From: Blastococcus litoris
GTDB taxonomy: Bacteria; Actinomycetota; Actinomycetes; Mycobacteriales; Geodermatophilaceae
NCBI RefSeq assembly: GCF_003075095.1
Contig: NZ_QCZF01000002.1
Location: 186,001-250,000, forward strand
Direction of reading: 5' to 3'
DNA length: 64,000 nucleotides
Shown here one piece after another: positions 32,006-44,462 of this stretch. Position 1 is the stretch's first letter. Every line of letters begins with the position of its first letter. The translations under genes and the position numbers were made by a program. The notes under the pieces were generated by a model. The model saw only the letters and a list, made by a program, of their open reading frames with translations, was not told where the DNA came from and did no database searches.

Positions 32006-32063
32006 CGAGATCTGCACACCCGCCCCCGACGGGCCGCTGATGAGGGCGGGTGCGCAGATCTCG
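32006..32063. terminator. Long stem-loop between the ABC operon and treY
   Basis: Twenty-base arms (32006-32025 and 32044-32063, starting CGAGATCTGC) pair with one mismatch. It lies between the convergent permease and treY stops and serves both directions. The BglII-like AGATCT core is unusually AT-rich for this genome, so it could also be a member of a dispersed palindromic family. Confidence 0.85.
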
Positions 32064-32068
32064 TCGGC

Positions 32069-34371
32069 TCAGGCCCGGGTGAGGAGGGCGACCGGGAGCT
32101 TCTCCAGCAGGGTCTCGACGCCGACGCCACCCATGTCCGACACCACCCGCCGGCCGGTGAGCAGGTCCTGCCACGCGCCGGTCGGCAGCTTCAGCGCGGT
32201 GTCGCCCCAGCCCGTCGCCGCGAGCCCGACCGGGAGCCGGGTCGCCACCGCGACGACCCCGCCCCGGTCGAAGGCGACCAGGTGCTCGGCGGCCGTCCCG
32301 GTGACCTCGACCGGCTGGTACCCGTCGAACCACTCCGGGTGGTCGCGCCGGGCCCGGAGCACGCGGGAGACCACGAGGAGCTTGGCCGCGCCGGTCTCGT
32401 CGACGGCGGGGATCTCGCCGCCGTCGAGGGCCGCGAGCAGCTCACGGCGCCGGTCGTAGTCGACCGGACGGCGGTTGTCGGGGTCGACGAGCGAGAAGTC
32501 CCAGAGCTCGGTGCCCTGGTAGACGTCCGGGACGCCGGGCATGGTCAGCTGCAGCAGCTTCTGGGTCAGCGAGTTGCTCCAGCCGGCCGGCGTGATCCGC
32601 TCGACGAACTTGTGGATCCGGGCCGCTGAGGCGTCGTCGTCGTACGCGGCGTCGACGAGCGCGTGCAACTGCCCCTCGAACTCCTCGTCGGGATCGGTCC
32701 ACGTGGTCGACGTGCCGGCCTCGCGGGCGGCCTTCTCCACGTACGCGTGCGCCCGTTCCCGCGAGAGGGGCCAGGCGCCCACCAGGTTCTGCCAGACCAG
32801 GTGCGCGAGCGGCCGGTCGGCCAGCGGGTGGCGGGAGAGCAGGTACCGGACGAGGCTCGCCCACTCGGTCGGGACCTCGGCGAGCACGGCCAGCCGGGCC
32901 CGCACGTCCTCGCTGCGCTTGGTGTCGTGGGTCGACAGCGTCGTCATCGACTCGGGGTACCGCAGCGCACGGTGCTCCTGCGCCGCGTGGAACTCCTCGA
33001 CGGTGCTGCCGAAGCGCGCGGGGTCGCCGCCCACCTCGTTGAGCATGACGAAGCGTGCCCACCGGTAGTAGGCGCTGTCCTCGACGCCCTTGGCCATGAC
33101 CGGGCCGCTGGTCTGCTCGAACCGGGTCGCGGCCTCGGCGCCCGTCTGCGACAGCACCGGGTGCAGGGCGTCGACGGCGGCGGCGAGGTCGGGGCGGCGG
33201 TCGCGCACCGCGGCCACCGTGCGGTCCAGGTGCTCGCGGCCGTCGGGCAGGTAGCTGCGGTAGACGGGGAAGGTGGCCAGCAGCTCGGCCAGCGCCTCGG
33301 TCTGCTGGGCCACGTCGACGCCGGGCAACTCGCCGATGACCCGCACGAGCCGCGCGACCTCGGAGCCGAGCATCCCGTCGGTGACCTCGCGCTTGCAGTC
33401 GTGCACCAGCTGCTCGTAGTCCACCGGCCCGCCGGCAAGCTCGGTGTCGAGCGCCGTCAGCGCCTCCTCGCCGGCCGGGTCGACCAGCAGCTCGTCGACC
33501 TCGGCGAGGGCGTCGTAGCCCGTCGTCCCGGCGGTCCTCCAGGAGGCCGGCAGGTCCTCGCCGGGCTCGAGGATCTTCTCGACGACCGTCCACCGGCCGC
33601 CCGAGGCCTCCGCCAGTCGGTCCAGGTAGCCCTTGGGGTCGGCGAGCCCGTCCGGGTGGTCGATGCGGAGGCCGTCGACCGCGCCGTCGCGGACCAGCTG
33701 CAGCACCAGCTCGTGCGTGGCGTCGAAGACCGCCGGGTCCTCCACCCGCAGCCCCGCGAGGGTGTTGATCGCGAAGAACCGCCGGTAGTTGAGGTCGGAG
33801 TCGGCGCGGCGCCAGTCGACCAGCTCGTAGTTCTGCCGGGCGTGCACCTCCTGAGGGGTGCCCCCCTCGGTCCCCGGCGCGATCGGGAAGCGGTTGTCGT
33901 AGTACCGCAGCTCGCCGTCCCCCACCTCGAGCTTCTCGACGTCGTCGGCGCTGCCCAGGACCGGGATGCGGACCTTGCCGCCCCCGAACTCCCAGTCGAC
34001 GTCGAACGCGCCGGCGTGCGCCGAGGCCCGGCCGTGCTGCAGCACGTCCCACCACCAGGGTGCGGCCGACGGGTCGTCGACGCCCATGTGGTTGGGCACG
34101 AGGTCGAGCACCAGGCGGAGACCGTGCTCGTGGAGGGCGGCGACGAACCGGTCGAAGCCCTCCCGGCCGCCGCGCGCCTCGTCGATGTGCGCGTGATCGA
34201 CGGTGTCGTACCCGTGGTTGCTGCCCTCCGCCGACCGCAGGAGCGGCGACGAGTAGGCGTGGGTGACCCCGAGGTCGGCCAGGTAGCCGGCCACCTCCGC
34301 GGCGTCGTCCAGCCGGAAGCCTGCGTGGATCTGCAGGCGGTAGGTCGCGGCAGGCGCGTCCCGCCGCTCGG

Positions 34372-34375
<4 letters not shown>
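32069..34375 (-). CDS. treY: Malto-oligosyltrehalose synthase
   Basis: A 768-residue GH13 enzyme that turns the reducing-end maltose bond of maltodextrins into a trehalose bond. N-terminal TYRLQIHAGFRLDDAAEVAG and YLADLGVTHAYSSPLL are diagnostic. GLRIDHPDGLADPKGYLDRL holds the nucleophile, TVVEKILEPGEDLP the acid Glu, and TLSTHDTKRSEDVRARL the third carboxylate. The C-terminal VTPAGWSNSL-type region is complete. The GTG start overlaps the treX stop (GTGA), so TreX and TreY are coupled. The product is the substrate of TreZ. Confidence 0.96.
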
Positions 34376-36483
<2,108 letters not shown>

Positions 36484-36648
36484 CCTGGGATTTCCTCCTG
36501 CGCTGTGCCCCGATCCCCGGGGCGGGGGTGGTTCTCCGGCGATCTTCGCGGAGGAAGTCGTCTGGTGCGACCGTGCACGGGTGCCCGGGGCGACGGCGCC
36601 GCACACCTCACTTCGGTGTGAGTCCTGCCGCTCCGGGCAGCGGGGACG

Positions 36649-36685
36649 ACGACGCCCCCCGTGGCGCGGCCGCGGGGGGCGTCGT
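36649..36685. repeat. GC-rich hairpin in the divergent treX-uvrB gap
   Basis: Thirteen-base perfect arms ACGACGCCCCCCG and CGGGGGGCGTCGT with an 11-base loop. It has the shape of a terminator but no gene reads into it from either side, so it may mark a lost gene or an unannotated RNA. Confidence 0.7.
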
Positions 36686-36930
36686 GCGCAGGCTCCGGGA
36701 CCGCGGCGGGCTGCCAGGGACCGGGCGGCGCGGTGGGCGACCCCGGGGGCCGGACACCGTCATCCCGGGGTCCGACCTCGCCCGGCGGGAGCCGGGTGGC
36801 GCTGGTCCCCGGTCTGGAACCGCTCCTGCGACCAGGCACGCTAGGGGCGCGTCACCGTCGAGGACAAGTATCAGTCGCGTCCCGTTCTCCCCGGGTTCAC
36901 CAGTCGGCCCACCCGCTCGCTCGGACCCGT

Positions 36931-36954
36931 TCTGTCACACCCGCGTCGTACCGT
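36931..36954 (+). promoter_or_regulatory. Putative uvrB promoter, leaderless
   Basis: TCTGTCACA then TACCGT nine bases on, ending 7 bases before the GTG start. It resembles the mycobacterial RecA-independent DNA-damage promoter (TTGTCRGTG-N8-TAGGNT), with several mismatches. No Shine-Dalgarno is seen at the start codon. Confidence 0.35.
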
Positions 36955-36961
36955 CTCTCCC

Positions 36962-39091
<2,130 letters not shown>

Positions 39092-39099
39092 CCGGGCGG

Positions 39100-39114
39100 C
39101 CGTCCTGCGGACGG
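39100..39114 (+). terminator. Weak hairpin after uvrB
   Basis: Six-base arms CCGTCC/GGACGG with a three-base loop, 8 bases past the uvrB stop. Short, so only a possible terminator. Confidence 0.3.
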
Positions 39115-39166
39115 TCGTACGCCACCGTGCACGCCGCCCACCGCGACAGGACGTGAGGAGCCGCCC

Positions 39167-39508
39167 GTGGACCGGGACGAGCTGGTCGCCTACTGCCTCG
39201 CCAAGCCGGGGGCGGAGGAGACCTACCCCTGGGGCGAGGAGGAATTGGTCGCCAAGGTCGGCGGCAAGGGCTTCGCCTTCATCGGCGCCACCACGGTCAG
39301 CGTCAAGTGCGGCCGCGACGCCGCAGAGGCAGGGGAGTGGCGCGACCGCTACCCCGGCGCGGTGACGACGAGCCACTACGTGGGCCGGTACGGCTGGAAC
39401 TCCGTCGACTTCACCGGCCCGGTGCCCGACGACGACGTCCACGAGCTGGTCGACGCCTCGTACGACGCGGCGGTCGCCGCACTGCCGAAGAGCCGCCGCC
39501 CCGCCTGA
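39167..39508 (+). CDS. MmcQ/YjbR family DNA-binding-like protein
   Basis: A 113-residue protein of the MmcQ/YjbR (CyaY-like fold) family: LVAYCLAKPGAEETYPWGEE, ELVAKVGGKGFAFIGATTVS, and the C-terminal NSVDFTGPVPDDDVHELVDA followed by AALPKSRRPA. Members are small cytosolic proteins, some binding double-stranded DNA; the biological role is not settled. GTG 39167 has GAGGAG at normal distance. It follows uvrB on the same strand by 75 bases, so DNA repair is a possible but unproven context. Confidence 0.88.
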   Translation: MDRDELVAYCLAKPGAEETYPWGEEELVAKVGGKGFAFIGATTVSVKCGRDAAEAGEWRDRYPGAVTTSHYVGRYGWNSVDFTGPVPDDDVHELVDASYDAAVAALPKSRRPA

Positions 39509-39631
39509 GCCGGATGTGACGCAGGTCTCCGGCCGACGCCGCGGGTCCGGGAACTCGGGCCGCCCAGCTGTCGTTGCACCGGACGGACCACACGGAGTGC
39601 GGGCGGTGACGCGCGCCGTCATCCGGGCGGT

Positions 39632-39762
39632 CCGTGGAGGGGAGTATCCCCACGCGGCAGGGCCGTCAGTACGAGATCCCGTGATCTCCGGTCCCGTCGG
39701 TCACCGGCCCCGGCCGGTGGCGGGAGAGACCTCCGGTACTGACTGCTGCCAGTGACCGGAGG
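39632..39762 (+). promoter_or_regulatory. yybP-ykoY (Mn2+) riboswitch with Shine-Dalgarno-sequestering platform
   Basis: The two conserved ends of the manganese riboswitch are present: GGAGGGGAGTA (39636-39646) and GAGAGACCTCC (39724-39734), with CCGTCAGTACGAG between them. GGAGG at 39636-39640 can pair with CCTCC at 39730-39734 to close the aptamer. The same CCTCCGGT (39730-39737) can instead pair with ACCGGAGG (39755-39762), which contains the terC ribosome site. So the layout predicts translation ON when the aptamer is closed by Mn2+. The family is established for TerC/MntP-type genes; the switching mechanism is my inference. Confidence 0.85.
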
Positions 39763-39771
39763 CATTGCCGT

Positions 39772-40902
39772 ATGGACGTCCCCTTCTGGGTGTGGGCTCT
39801 CACGATCGGTCTGATCGTCGGGATGCTCGTCTTCGACCTCGTCGGCCACGTGCGGACCCCGCACGCGCCGACCCTGCGCGAGTCCGCCATCTGGTCGAGC
39901 GTCTACGTCGCCATCGCGATCGTGTTCGGCCTGCTGATCTTCTGGTTCTACGGGGCCCAGTTCGGCGGCGAGTACTTCGCCGGCTACATCACCGAGAAGA
40001 GCCTGTCGATCGACAACCTCTTCGTGTTCGTGCTGATCATGGCCAGCTTCTCCGTGCCACGGGAGCTGCAGCAGAAGGTGCTGCTCTACGGCATCACGTT
40101 CGCGCTGATCCTGCGCACCGTCTTCATCCTCATCGGCGCCGCAGCCATCGAGAACTTCAGCTGGGTCTTCTACCTCTTCGGCGCGATCCTGATCTACACC
40201 GCCTGGGCGCAGGCGCGCAGCGGCGGGCACGGCGAGGAGGAGGACTTCACGGAGAACATCCTCCTCCGTGGCGCCCGCCGGGTCTTCCCGACCACCGACG
40301 AGTACCACTCGGACAAGATGGCGGTGCGGATCGACGGCAAGCGGTACATCACCCCGCTGGCCATCGCGCTCATCGCCATCGGCAGCGCCGACATCCTCTT
40401 CGCCGTCGACTCGATCCCGGCGATCTTCGGCCTGACCCAGGAGACCTACCTGGTCTTCGCGGCCAACGCGTTCTCGCTCCTGGGCCTGCGCCAGCTGTTC
40501 TTCCTCATCGACGGCCTGCTCGACCGGCTCGTCTACCTGTCCTACGGCCTCGCGGTCATCCTCGGGTTCATCGGCGTCAAGCTGGTCATCCACGCCCTGC
40601 ACACCAACGAGCTGGGCTTCATCAACGGCGGCGAGCACGTCACCGTGATCCCCGAGATCCCGACCTGGCTGTCCCTGTCGGTCATCCTCGTGACCCTCCT
40701 CGTCACCACCGTGGCCAGCCTGGCGAAGAACCGGCGCGACCGGGCCGAGCACGTCGCGCCCGCCGGCAGCGGCGAGGTCCGCGACGGGACCCGGGCAGAG
40801 GCCCCGGCCCAGCCCCGGCCCGCGGCCGAGGGGGGCACCTCGCCGGGGCGGGATGCCGGCCCGGCTGTCGCCCCCACCGAGGACGAACCGCTGCACCGGT
40901 AG
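39772..40902 (+). CDS. TerC/Alx-family metal-export membrane protein (copy 1)
   Basis: A 376-residue TerC protein with about nine membrane segments. It has the family motifs ITEKSLSIDNLFVFVLIM and ADILFAVDSIPAIFGLTQET, whose Asp residues lie in the membrane and are thought to bind the metal. A cytosolic loop around residue 150-180 (GHGEEEDFTENILLRGARRV) and a Pro/Ala-rich tail of about 55 residues complete it. TerC/Alx proteins export Mn2+ (some supply exoenzymes with it). The riboswitch in its leader supports Mn2+ as the signal. GGAGG ends 9 bases before the ATG. Confidence 0.93.
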   Translation: MDVPFWVWALTIGLIVGMLVFDLVGHVRTPHAPTLRESAIWSSVYVAIAIVFGLLIFWFYGAQFGGEYFAGYITEKSLSIDNLFVFVLIMASFSVPRELQQKVLLYGITFALILRTVFILIGAAAIENFSWVFYLFGAILIYTAWAQARSGGHGEEEDFTENILLRGARRVFPTTDEYHSDKMAVRIDGKRYITPLAIALIAIGSADILFAVDSIPAIFGLTQETYLVFAANAFSLLGLRQLFFLIDGLLDRLVYLSYGLAVILGFIGVKLVIHALHTNELGFINGGEHVTVIPEIPTWLSLSVILVTLLVTTVASLAKNRRDRAEHVAPAGSGEVRDGTRAEAPAQPRPAAEGGTSPGRDAGPAVAPTEDEPLHR

Positions 40903-40915
40903 CACCGCTCCACCC

Positions 40916-40951
40916 CGTCGCCGCGGGGCCGGCGACGGCCCCGCGGCGACG
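40916..40951 (+). terminator. Strong terminator between the two terC genes (1)
   Basis: A perfect 16-bp GC stem (CGTCGCCGCGGGGCCG) closed by a GCGA tetraloop, 14 bases after the first terC stop. Confidence 0.9.
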
Positions 40952-40967
40952 CGCCACGACCGCCCGA

Positions 40968-41001
40968 GGGGTCCTGCCGGCGTCAGCGACGGCAGGACCC
41001 C
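40968..41001 (+). terminator. Second tandem terminator between the terC genes (2)
   Basis: A perfect 12-bp stem GGGGTCCTGCCG with a 10-base loop, 16 bases after the first stem. The double terminator isolates the second terC from the riboswitch-controlled transcript. Confidence 0.85.
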
Positions 41002-41020
41002 GCCCGTAGAGTGAGGCCCC

Positions 41021-42115
41021 GTGGAGCTCCCCGTCTGGTTCGAGATCACGACGTTCGTGGGGCTGACCGTCCTGCTGCTCGCCGACCTCGCCATCGTCGC
41101 CCGCCGCCCGCACGAGCCCTCCGTCAAGGAGGCCAGCCTGTGGGTGAGCTTCTACGTCGGCCTCGCCCTGGTGTTCGGGCTCCTCCTGCTCACGTTCACC
41201 ACCGGCCGGTTCGCGACGGAGTTCTACGCCGGCTGGCTGACCGAGTACTCGCTGTCGGTCGACAACCTCTTCGTCTTCGTGATCATCATGGCGCGCTTCC
41301 AGGTGCCCCGGAAGCTGCAGCAGGAGGCGCTGATGGTGGGCATCATCATCGCCCTGGTGCTGCGCGGGATCTTCATCCTGCTGGGCGCCGCGGTGATCGA
41401 GCGCTTCACCTGGGTCTTCTACATCTTCGGCGCCTTCCTCGTGTACACGGCGATCAACCTCGTGCGGCACCGCGGCGAGGACGAGGACTACGAGGAGAAC
41501 GCCTTCATCCGGCGGATGCGCAAGGTCCTGCCGATCACCAAGGACTTCCACGGCGCGAAGATCCGGGTGACCGAGGGTGGCAAGAAGATGTGGACGCCGA
41601 TGATCGTCGTCTTCCTCGCGCTCGGGACGACGGACCTGCTGTTCGCCCTCGACAGCATCCCGGCGATCTTCGGCCTCACCAAGGAGCCGTTCATCGTCTT
41701 CACGGCCAACGTCTTCGCCCTGATGGGTCTCCGCCAGCTGTACTTCCTGCTGGGCGGCCTCCTCAAGCGGCTGGTCTACCTGTCGATCGGCCTGGCCGTG
41801 ATCCTCGCCTTCATCGGGGTGAAGCTGATCATGGAGGCGCTGCACACCAACGAGCTGCCGTTCATCAACGGCGGGGAGCACATCGACGCGGTGCCGGAGA
41901 TCCCCATCTGGCTGTCGCTCACCATCATCCTCGGCGTCCTCGTGATCGCGACCGTCGCCAGCCTGCTCAAGACCCGCGGCCAGCTGGCCGACGCCGACGA
42001 CGCCGTCGTCGACACCGCGACGGCCGAGTCGGTGCCCACCGGTGGCCCGGAGGCGGCCGCCGCCGCGGAGGCCCGGATCGCCGGCGAGCCGGACGAGGAC
42101 CGCGCCCGCCGCTGA
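41021..42115 (+). CDS. TerC-family membrane protein (copy 2)
   Basis: A 364-residue paralogue of the preceding gene, with the same motifs (LTEYSLSVDNLFVFVIIM; TDLLFALDSIPAIFGLTKEP) and the same topology of about nine segments; the C-terminal tail is acidic and Ala-rich. It has no riboswitch. A TAGAGT -10-like hexamer ends 8 bases before the GTG and no ribosome site is evident, suggesting a leaderless, separately controlled transcript. Copy 1 would then be the Mn2+-inducible protein and copy 2 the constitutive one, an inference from the leaders only. Confidence 0.92.
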   Translation: MELPVWFEITTFVGLTVLLLADLAIVARRPHEPSVKEASLWVSFYVGLALVFGLLLLTFTTGRFATEFYAGWLTEYSLSVDNLFVFVIIMARFQVPRKLQQEALMVGIIIALVLRGIFILLGAAVIERFTWVFYIFGAFLVYTAINLVRHRGEDEDYEENAFIRRMRKVLPITKDFHGAKIRVTEGGKKMWTPMIVVFLALGTTDLLFALDSIPAIFGLTKEPFIVFTANVFALMGLRQLYFLLGGLLKRLVYLSIGLAVILAFIGVKLIMEALHTNELPFINGGEHIDAVPEIPIWLSLTIILGVLVIATVASLLKTRGQLADADDAVVDTATAESVPTGGPEAAAAAEARIAGEPDEDRARR

Positions 42116-42164
42116 GCCCCGGGGGCAGGGCCGGCCGTCAGCCCGCTCGGCTAGCGTCGCGCCC

Positions 42165-44219
42165 ATGCGGCCGACCGACCTCGCGCTCCTGCGCACGCCG
42201 GGCGTGCCGACCGTGTCGCCGGACGGCCGCATGGCGGTGGTCTCGGTGACCCGCCCCGACCTCGGGTCCGACGAGTACCGCGGCCAGCTCTGGGCGGTGC
42301 CGGCGGACGGGTCGGCTCCTGCGCGGCCGGTCACCTCCGGGCACCGCGACACCGCCCCGGCGTTCTCCCCGGACGGCCGCTGGCTGGCCTTCCTCAGCGC
42401 CGAGCCCGGCGGACGCCCCCAGATCTGGCTGCTGCCCACGGCCGGGGGAGAACCTCGCCGGCTCACCGACCACCACCTGGGTGCCGGCGCGCCCGTGTGG
42501 GCACCGGACTCGCGGCGGCTGGCGTACGTCGCGCGGGTGCCCGAGCACGGTCGGTACGGCACGGTCGCGGGCGTCGACCCCGCCGCCGAGCCGCCCCGGC
42601 TGATCACGACCCTGCAGTACCGGCTGGACGGCGTCGGCTTCCTGGCCGACCGCCGCAGCCAGGTGTTCGTGCTCGATCTCCCCGCCGACTTCACCGACGA
42701 CACCGCCCCGCTGCCGGAGCCGGTCCAGGTGACGACGGGCGACGCTGACTGCGAGGACGTCACCTGGCGCCCGGACGGCGCGGAGCTGGCCTTCGTCTCG
42801 GCGCGTCACCCTCGCGCCGACCGCGACCTCGTCCGCGACGTCCACGTGATCGCCCCCGACGGCTCGGGGCTGCGCCGGGTCACCGACTCCCGCGGCGACT
42901 GCTCGCTCCCCGCGTGGGCGGGCGGCGAGCTGGTCGTCACCGCCGTCCCCGACCTGGGCCCCGAGGGTCTGGACTTCGTCGCGCGGCAGGCGGTGCCGTG
43001 CCGGGTGGGGTCCGGCGGAGAGCTCGTCCCCCTGCTCGACCCCGAGGAGCACCAGCGCGGCGACGAGACGCCGGCGACCGTGGTGACCGACGGTGCCGTC
43101 CTGGTCGGGGTCGAGCGCCGCGGCAGCGTGGAACTGCTGTCCGTGCCCCTCGACGGGAGCGCCCCCACCGCGCTGGTCGACGGTCCGTTCACCGTGCGCG
43201 GCTTCGCCGCCGGGGGCGGGGTGGTCGTGGCCGTCGTCGCGCACGACCGGTCCGCCGGTGAGCTGGTCGCCCTGACGCCCGGACGGCGCCGGCTGCTGAC
43301 CTCGTTCGGCCGGGCGCTCGGCGAGACGGGCCGGGTCCACCGGATGCAGGAGCGGACGGCGGCGGCGCCGGACGGCCACCCCGTGCACGGCTGGGTGACC
43401 ACCCCACCGGGCCCCGGCCCGCACCCGGTGCTGCTCACGATCCACGGCGGGCCGTTCGCGCAGTACGGCTGGACGTTGTTCGACGAGACGCAGACCTACG
43501 TCTCCGCCGGCTACGCCGTCGTCCAGTGCAACCCGCGCGGGTCGTCGGGCTACGGTGCCGCGCACGGTAGGGCCATCGAGGGCGCCTGGGGCGGGCTCGA
43601 CGCCGACGACGTGCTCGCCTTCCTCGACGCCGCGCTCGAGGATCCGGCGCTCGACGCGGAGCGGGTGGGCGTCATGGGCGGCTCGTACGGCGGGTACCTC
43701 ACCGCGCTGCTCATCGGCCGCACGACCCGGTTCGCCGCGGCCGTGGTCGAGCGCGCCTTCACCGACCCGGTCAGCTTCGTCGGGTCGTCGGACATCGGCT
43801 GGTACTTCCCGGACCGCTACCTGGGCACCGACCCGGCGCGGATCGGTGCGCAGAGCGCCCTGGCGGCCGCGCACGGGATCACCACGCCGACGCTGGTGAT
43901 CCACTCCGAGGAGGACTGGCGCACCCCCGTCGAGCAGGGGGCGCGGCTCTACGTCGAGCTCAAGCGGCGCGACGTGCCCTCCGAGCTGCTGCTCTTCCCG
44001 GGGGAGGGCCACGAGCTGAGCCGGTCGGGTCGCCCGCGGCACCGGCTCGCCAGGTTCGAGCACGTCCTGCGCTGGTGGGCCCGCTGGCTGCCGACGACGG
44101 AGAACCCGGCGGGCGTCCACGAGCCCGCGCCGGCGGAGTCCTCCGCGGCGGCGGACGGTCACCCGCCGGCCGCGCGTGCCGCCCAGCCGCTGACGGTGCG
44201 CGCCGGCCGGGCCGGCTGA
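42165..44219 (+). CDS. S9-family prolyl-oligopeptidase-like serine peptidase
   Basis: A 684-residue cytosolic peptidase. The N-terminal beta-propeller (about 1-390) has blades such as TVSPDGRMAVVSV, APAFSPDGRWLAF and VWAPDSRRLAYVA. The C-terminal alpha/beta-hydrolase domain begins near 400 with HPVLLTIHGGPFAQYG. The nucleophile Ser is in GGSYGGYLT, the Asp in HSEEDWRTP, and the His in GEGHELSRSG. The type is closest to acylaminoacyl-peptidases/dipeptidyl peptidases. A Pro/Ala-rich tail ends the protein. TAGCGT lies 7 bases before the ATG, so the mRNA may be leaderless. Confidence 0.93.
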   Translation: MRPTDLALLRTPGVPTVSPDGRMAVVSVTRPDLGSDEYRGQLWAVPADGSAPARPVTSGHRDTAPAFSPDGRWLAFLSAEPGGRPQIWLLPTAGGEPRRLTDHHLGAGAPVWAPDSRRLAYVARVPEHGRYGTVAGVDPAAEPPRLITTLQYRLDGVGFLADRRSQVFVLDLPADFTDDTAPLPEPVQVTTGDADCEDVTWRPDGAELAFVSARHPRADRDLVRDVHVIAPDGSGLRRVTDSRGDCSLPAWAGGELVVTAVPDLGPEGLDFVARQAVPCRVGSGGELVPLLDPEEHQRGDETPATVVTDGAVLVGVERRGSVELLSVPLDGSAPTALVDGPFTVRGFAAGGGVVVAVVAHDRSAGELVALTPGRRRLLTSFGRALGETGRVHRMQERTAAAPDGHPVHGWVTTPPGPGPHPVLLTIHGGPFAQYGWTLFDETQTYVSAGYAVVQCNPRGSSGYGAAHGRAIEGAWGGLDADDVLAFLDAALEDPALDAERVGVMGGSYGGYLTALLIGRTTRFAAAVVERAFTDPVSFVGSSDIGWYFPDRYLGTDPARIGAQSALAAAHGITTPTLVIHSEEDWRTPVEQGARLYVELKRRDVPSELLLFPGEGHELSRSGRPRHRLARFEHVLRWWARWLPTTENPAGVHEPAPAESSAAADGHPPAARAAQPLTVRAGRAG

Positions 44220-44240
44220 CGCCGGGCGGTGCCCGGCGTC
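44218..44240 (+). terminator. Terminator overlapping the S9 peptidase stop
   Basis: Perfect 10-bp arms GACGCCGGGC/GCCCGGCGTC with a 3-base GGT loop. It begins within the TGA stop codon. Confidence 0.75.
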
Positions 44241-44321
44241 CTGGGCGGCCGGGCGCTGGGGCGCGCCACGCTCGCCCGGCGGCTGCCTGGAGCGGGTGGA
44301 CGGGCCGGTCGCCGGAGCGCT

Positions 44322-44417
44322 GGACCGGTCGAACGGGACGACGTCGTGGAGGAGGGGGAGCGGCTGCTGTCCTTCCTGGCCCCGGACCGTGCGCACGACG
44401 TGCGCGTCGGGGGCTGA
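44322..44417 (+). pseudogene. Possible C-terminal remnant of a winged-helix DNA-binding (HTH_42/YcaQ-like) gene
   Basis: About 31 codons read GPVERDDVVEEGERLLSFLA then PDRAHDVRVGG and stop. This looks like the end of winged-helix DNA-binding domain proteins, where an EAERLLxFLAPDA-type helix and a DVRV strand close the domain. Upstream in the same frame there is only about 30 codons of Arg/Gly-rich sequence without similarity. Low confidence, as the match is short. Confidence 0.35.
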
Positions 44418-44421
44418 CGCG

Positions 44422-44451
44422 GACGGGGCCGACCCGCAGGCCGGCCCCGTC
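44422..44451. terminator. Terminator before the M28 peptidase gene end
   Basis: Perfect 10-bp arms GACGGGGCCG/CGGCCCCGTC with a 10-base loop, 11 bases beyond the convergent peptidase stop. Confidence 0.75.
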
Positions 44452-44462
44452 ACGTCGTGCCC

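Larger units (their letters stand above)
36484..36961. other. 478-bp divergent intergenic region between treX and uvrB
   Basis: It holds the treX ribosome site (AGGAGG on the minus strand just before ATG 36483), a strong isolated hairpin at 36649-36685, and a probable uvrB promoter at its right end. Frames in it are Arg/Pro/Gly-rich and look non-coding. No other element is recognised. Confidence 0.65.
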
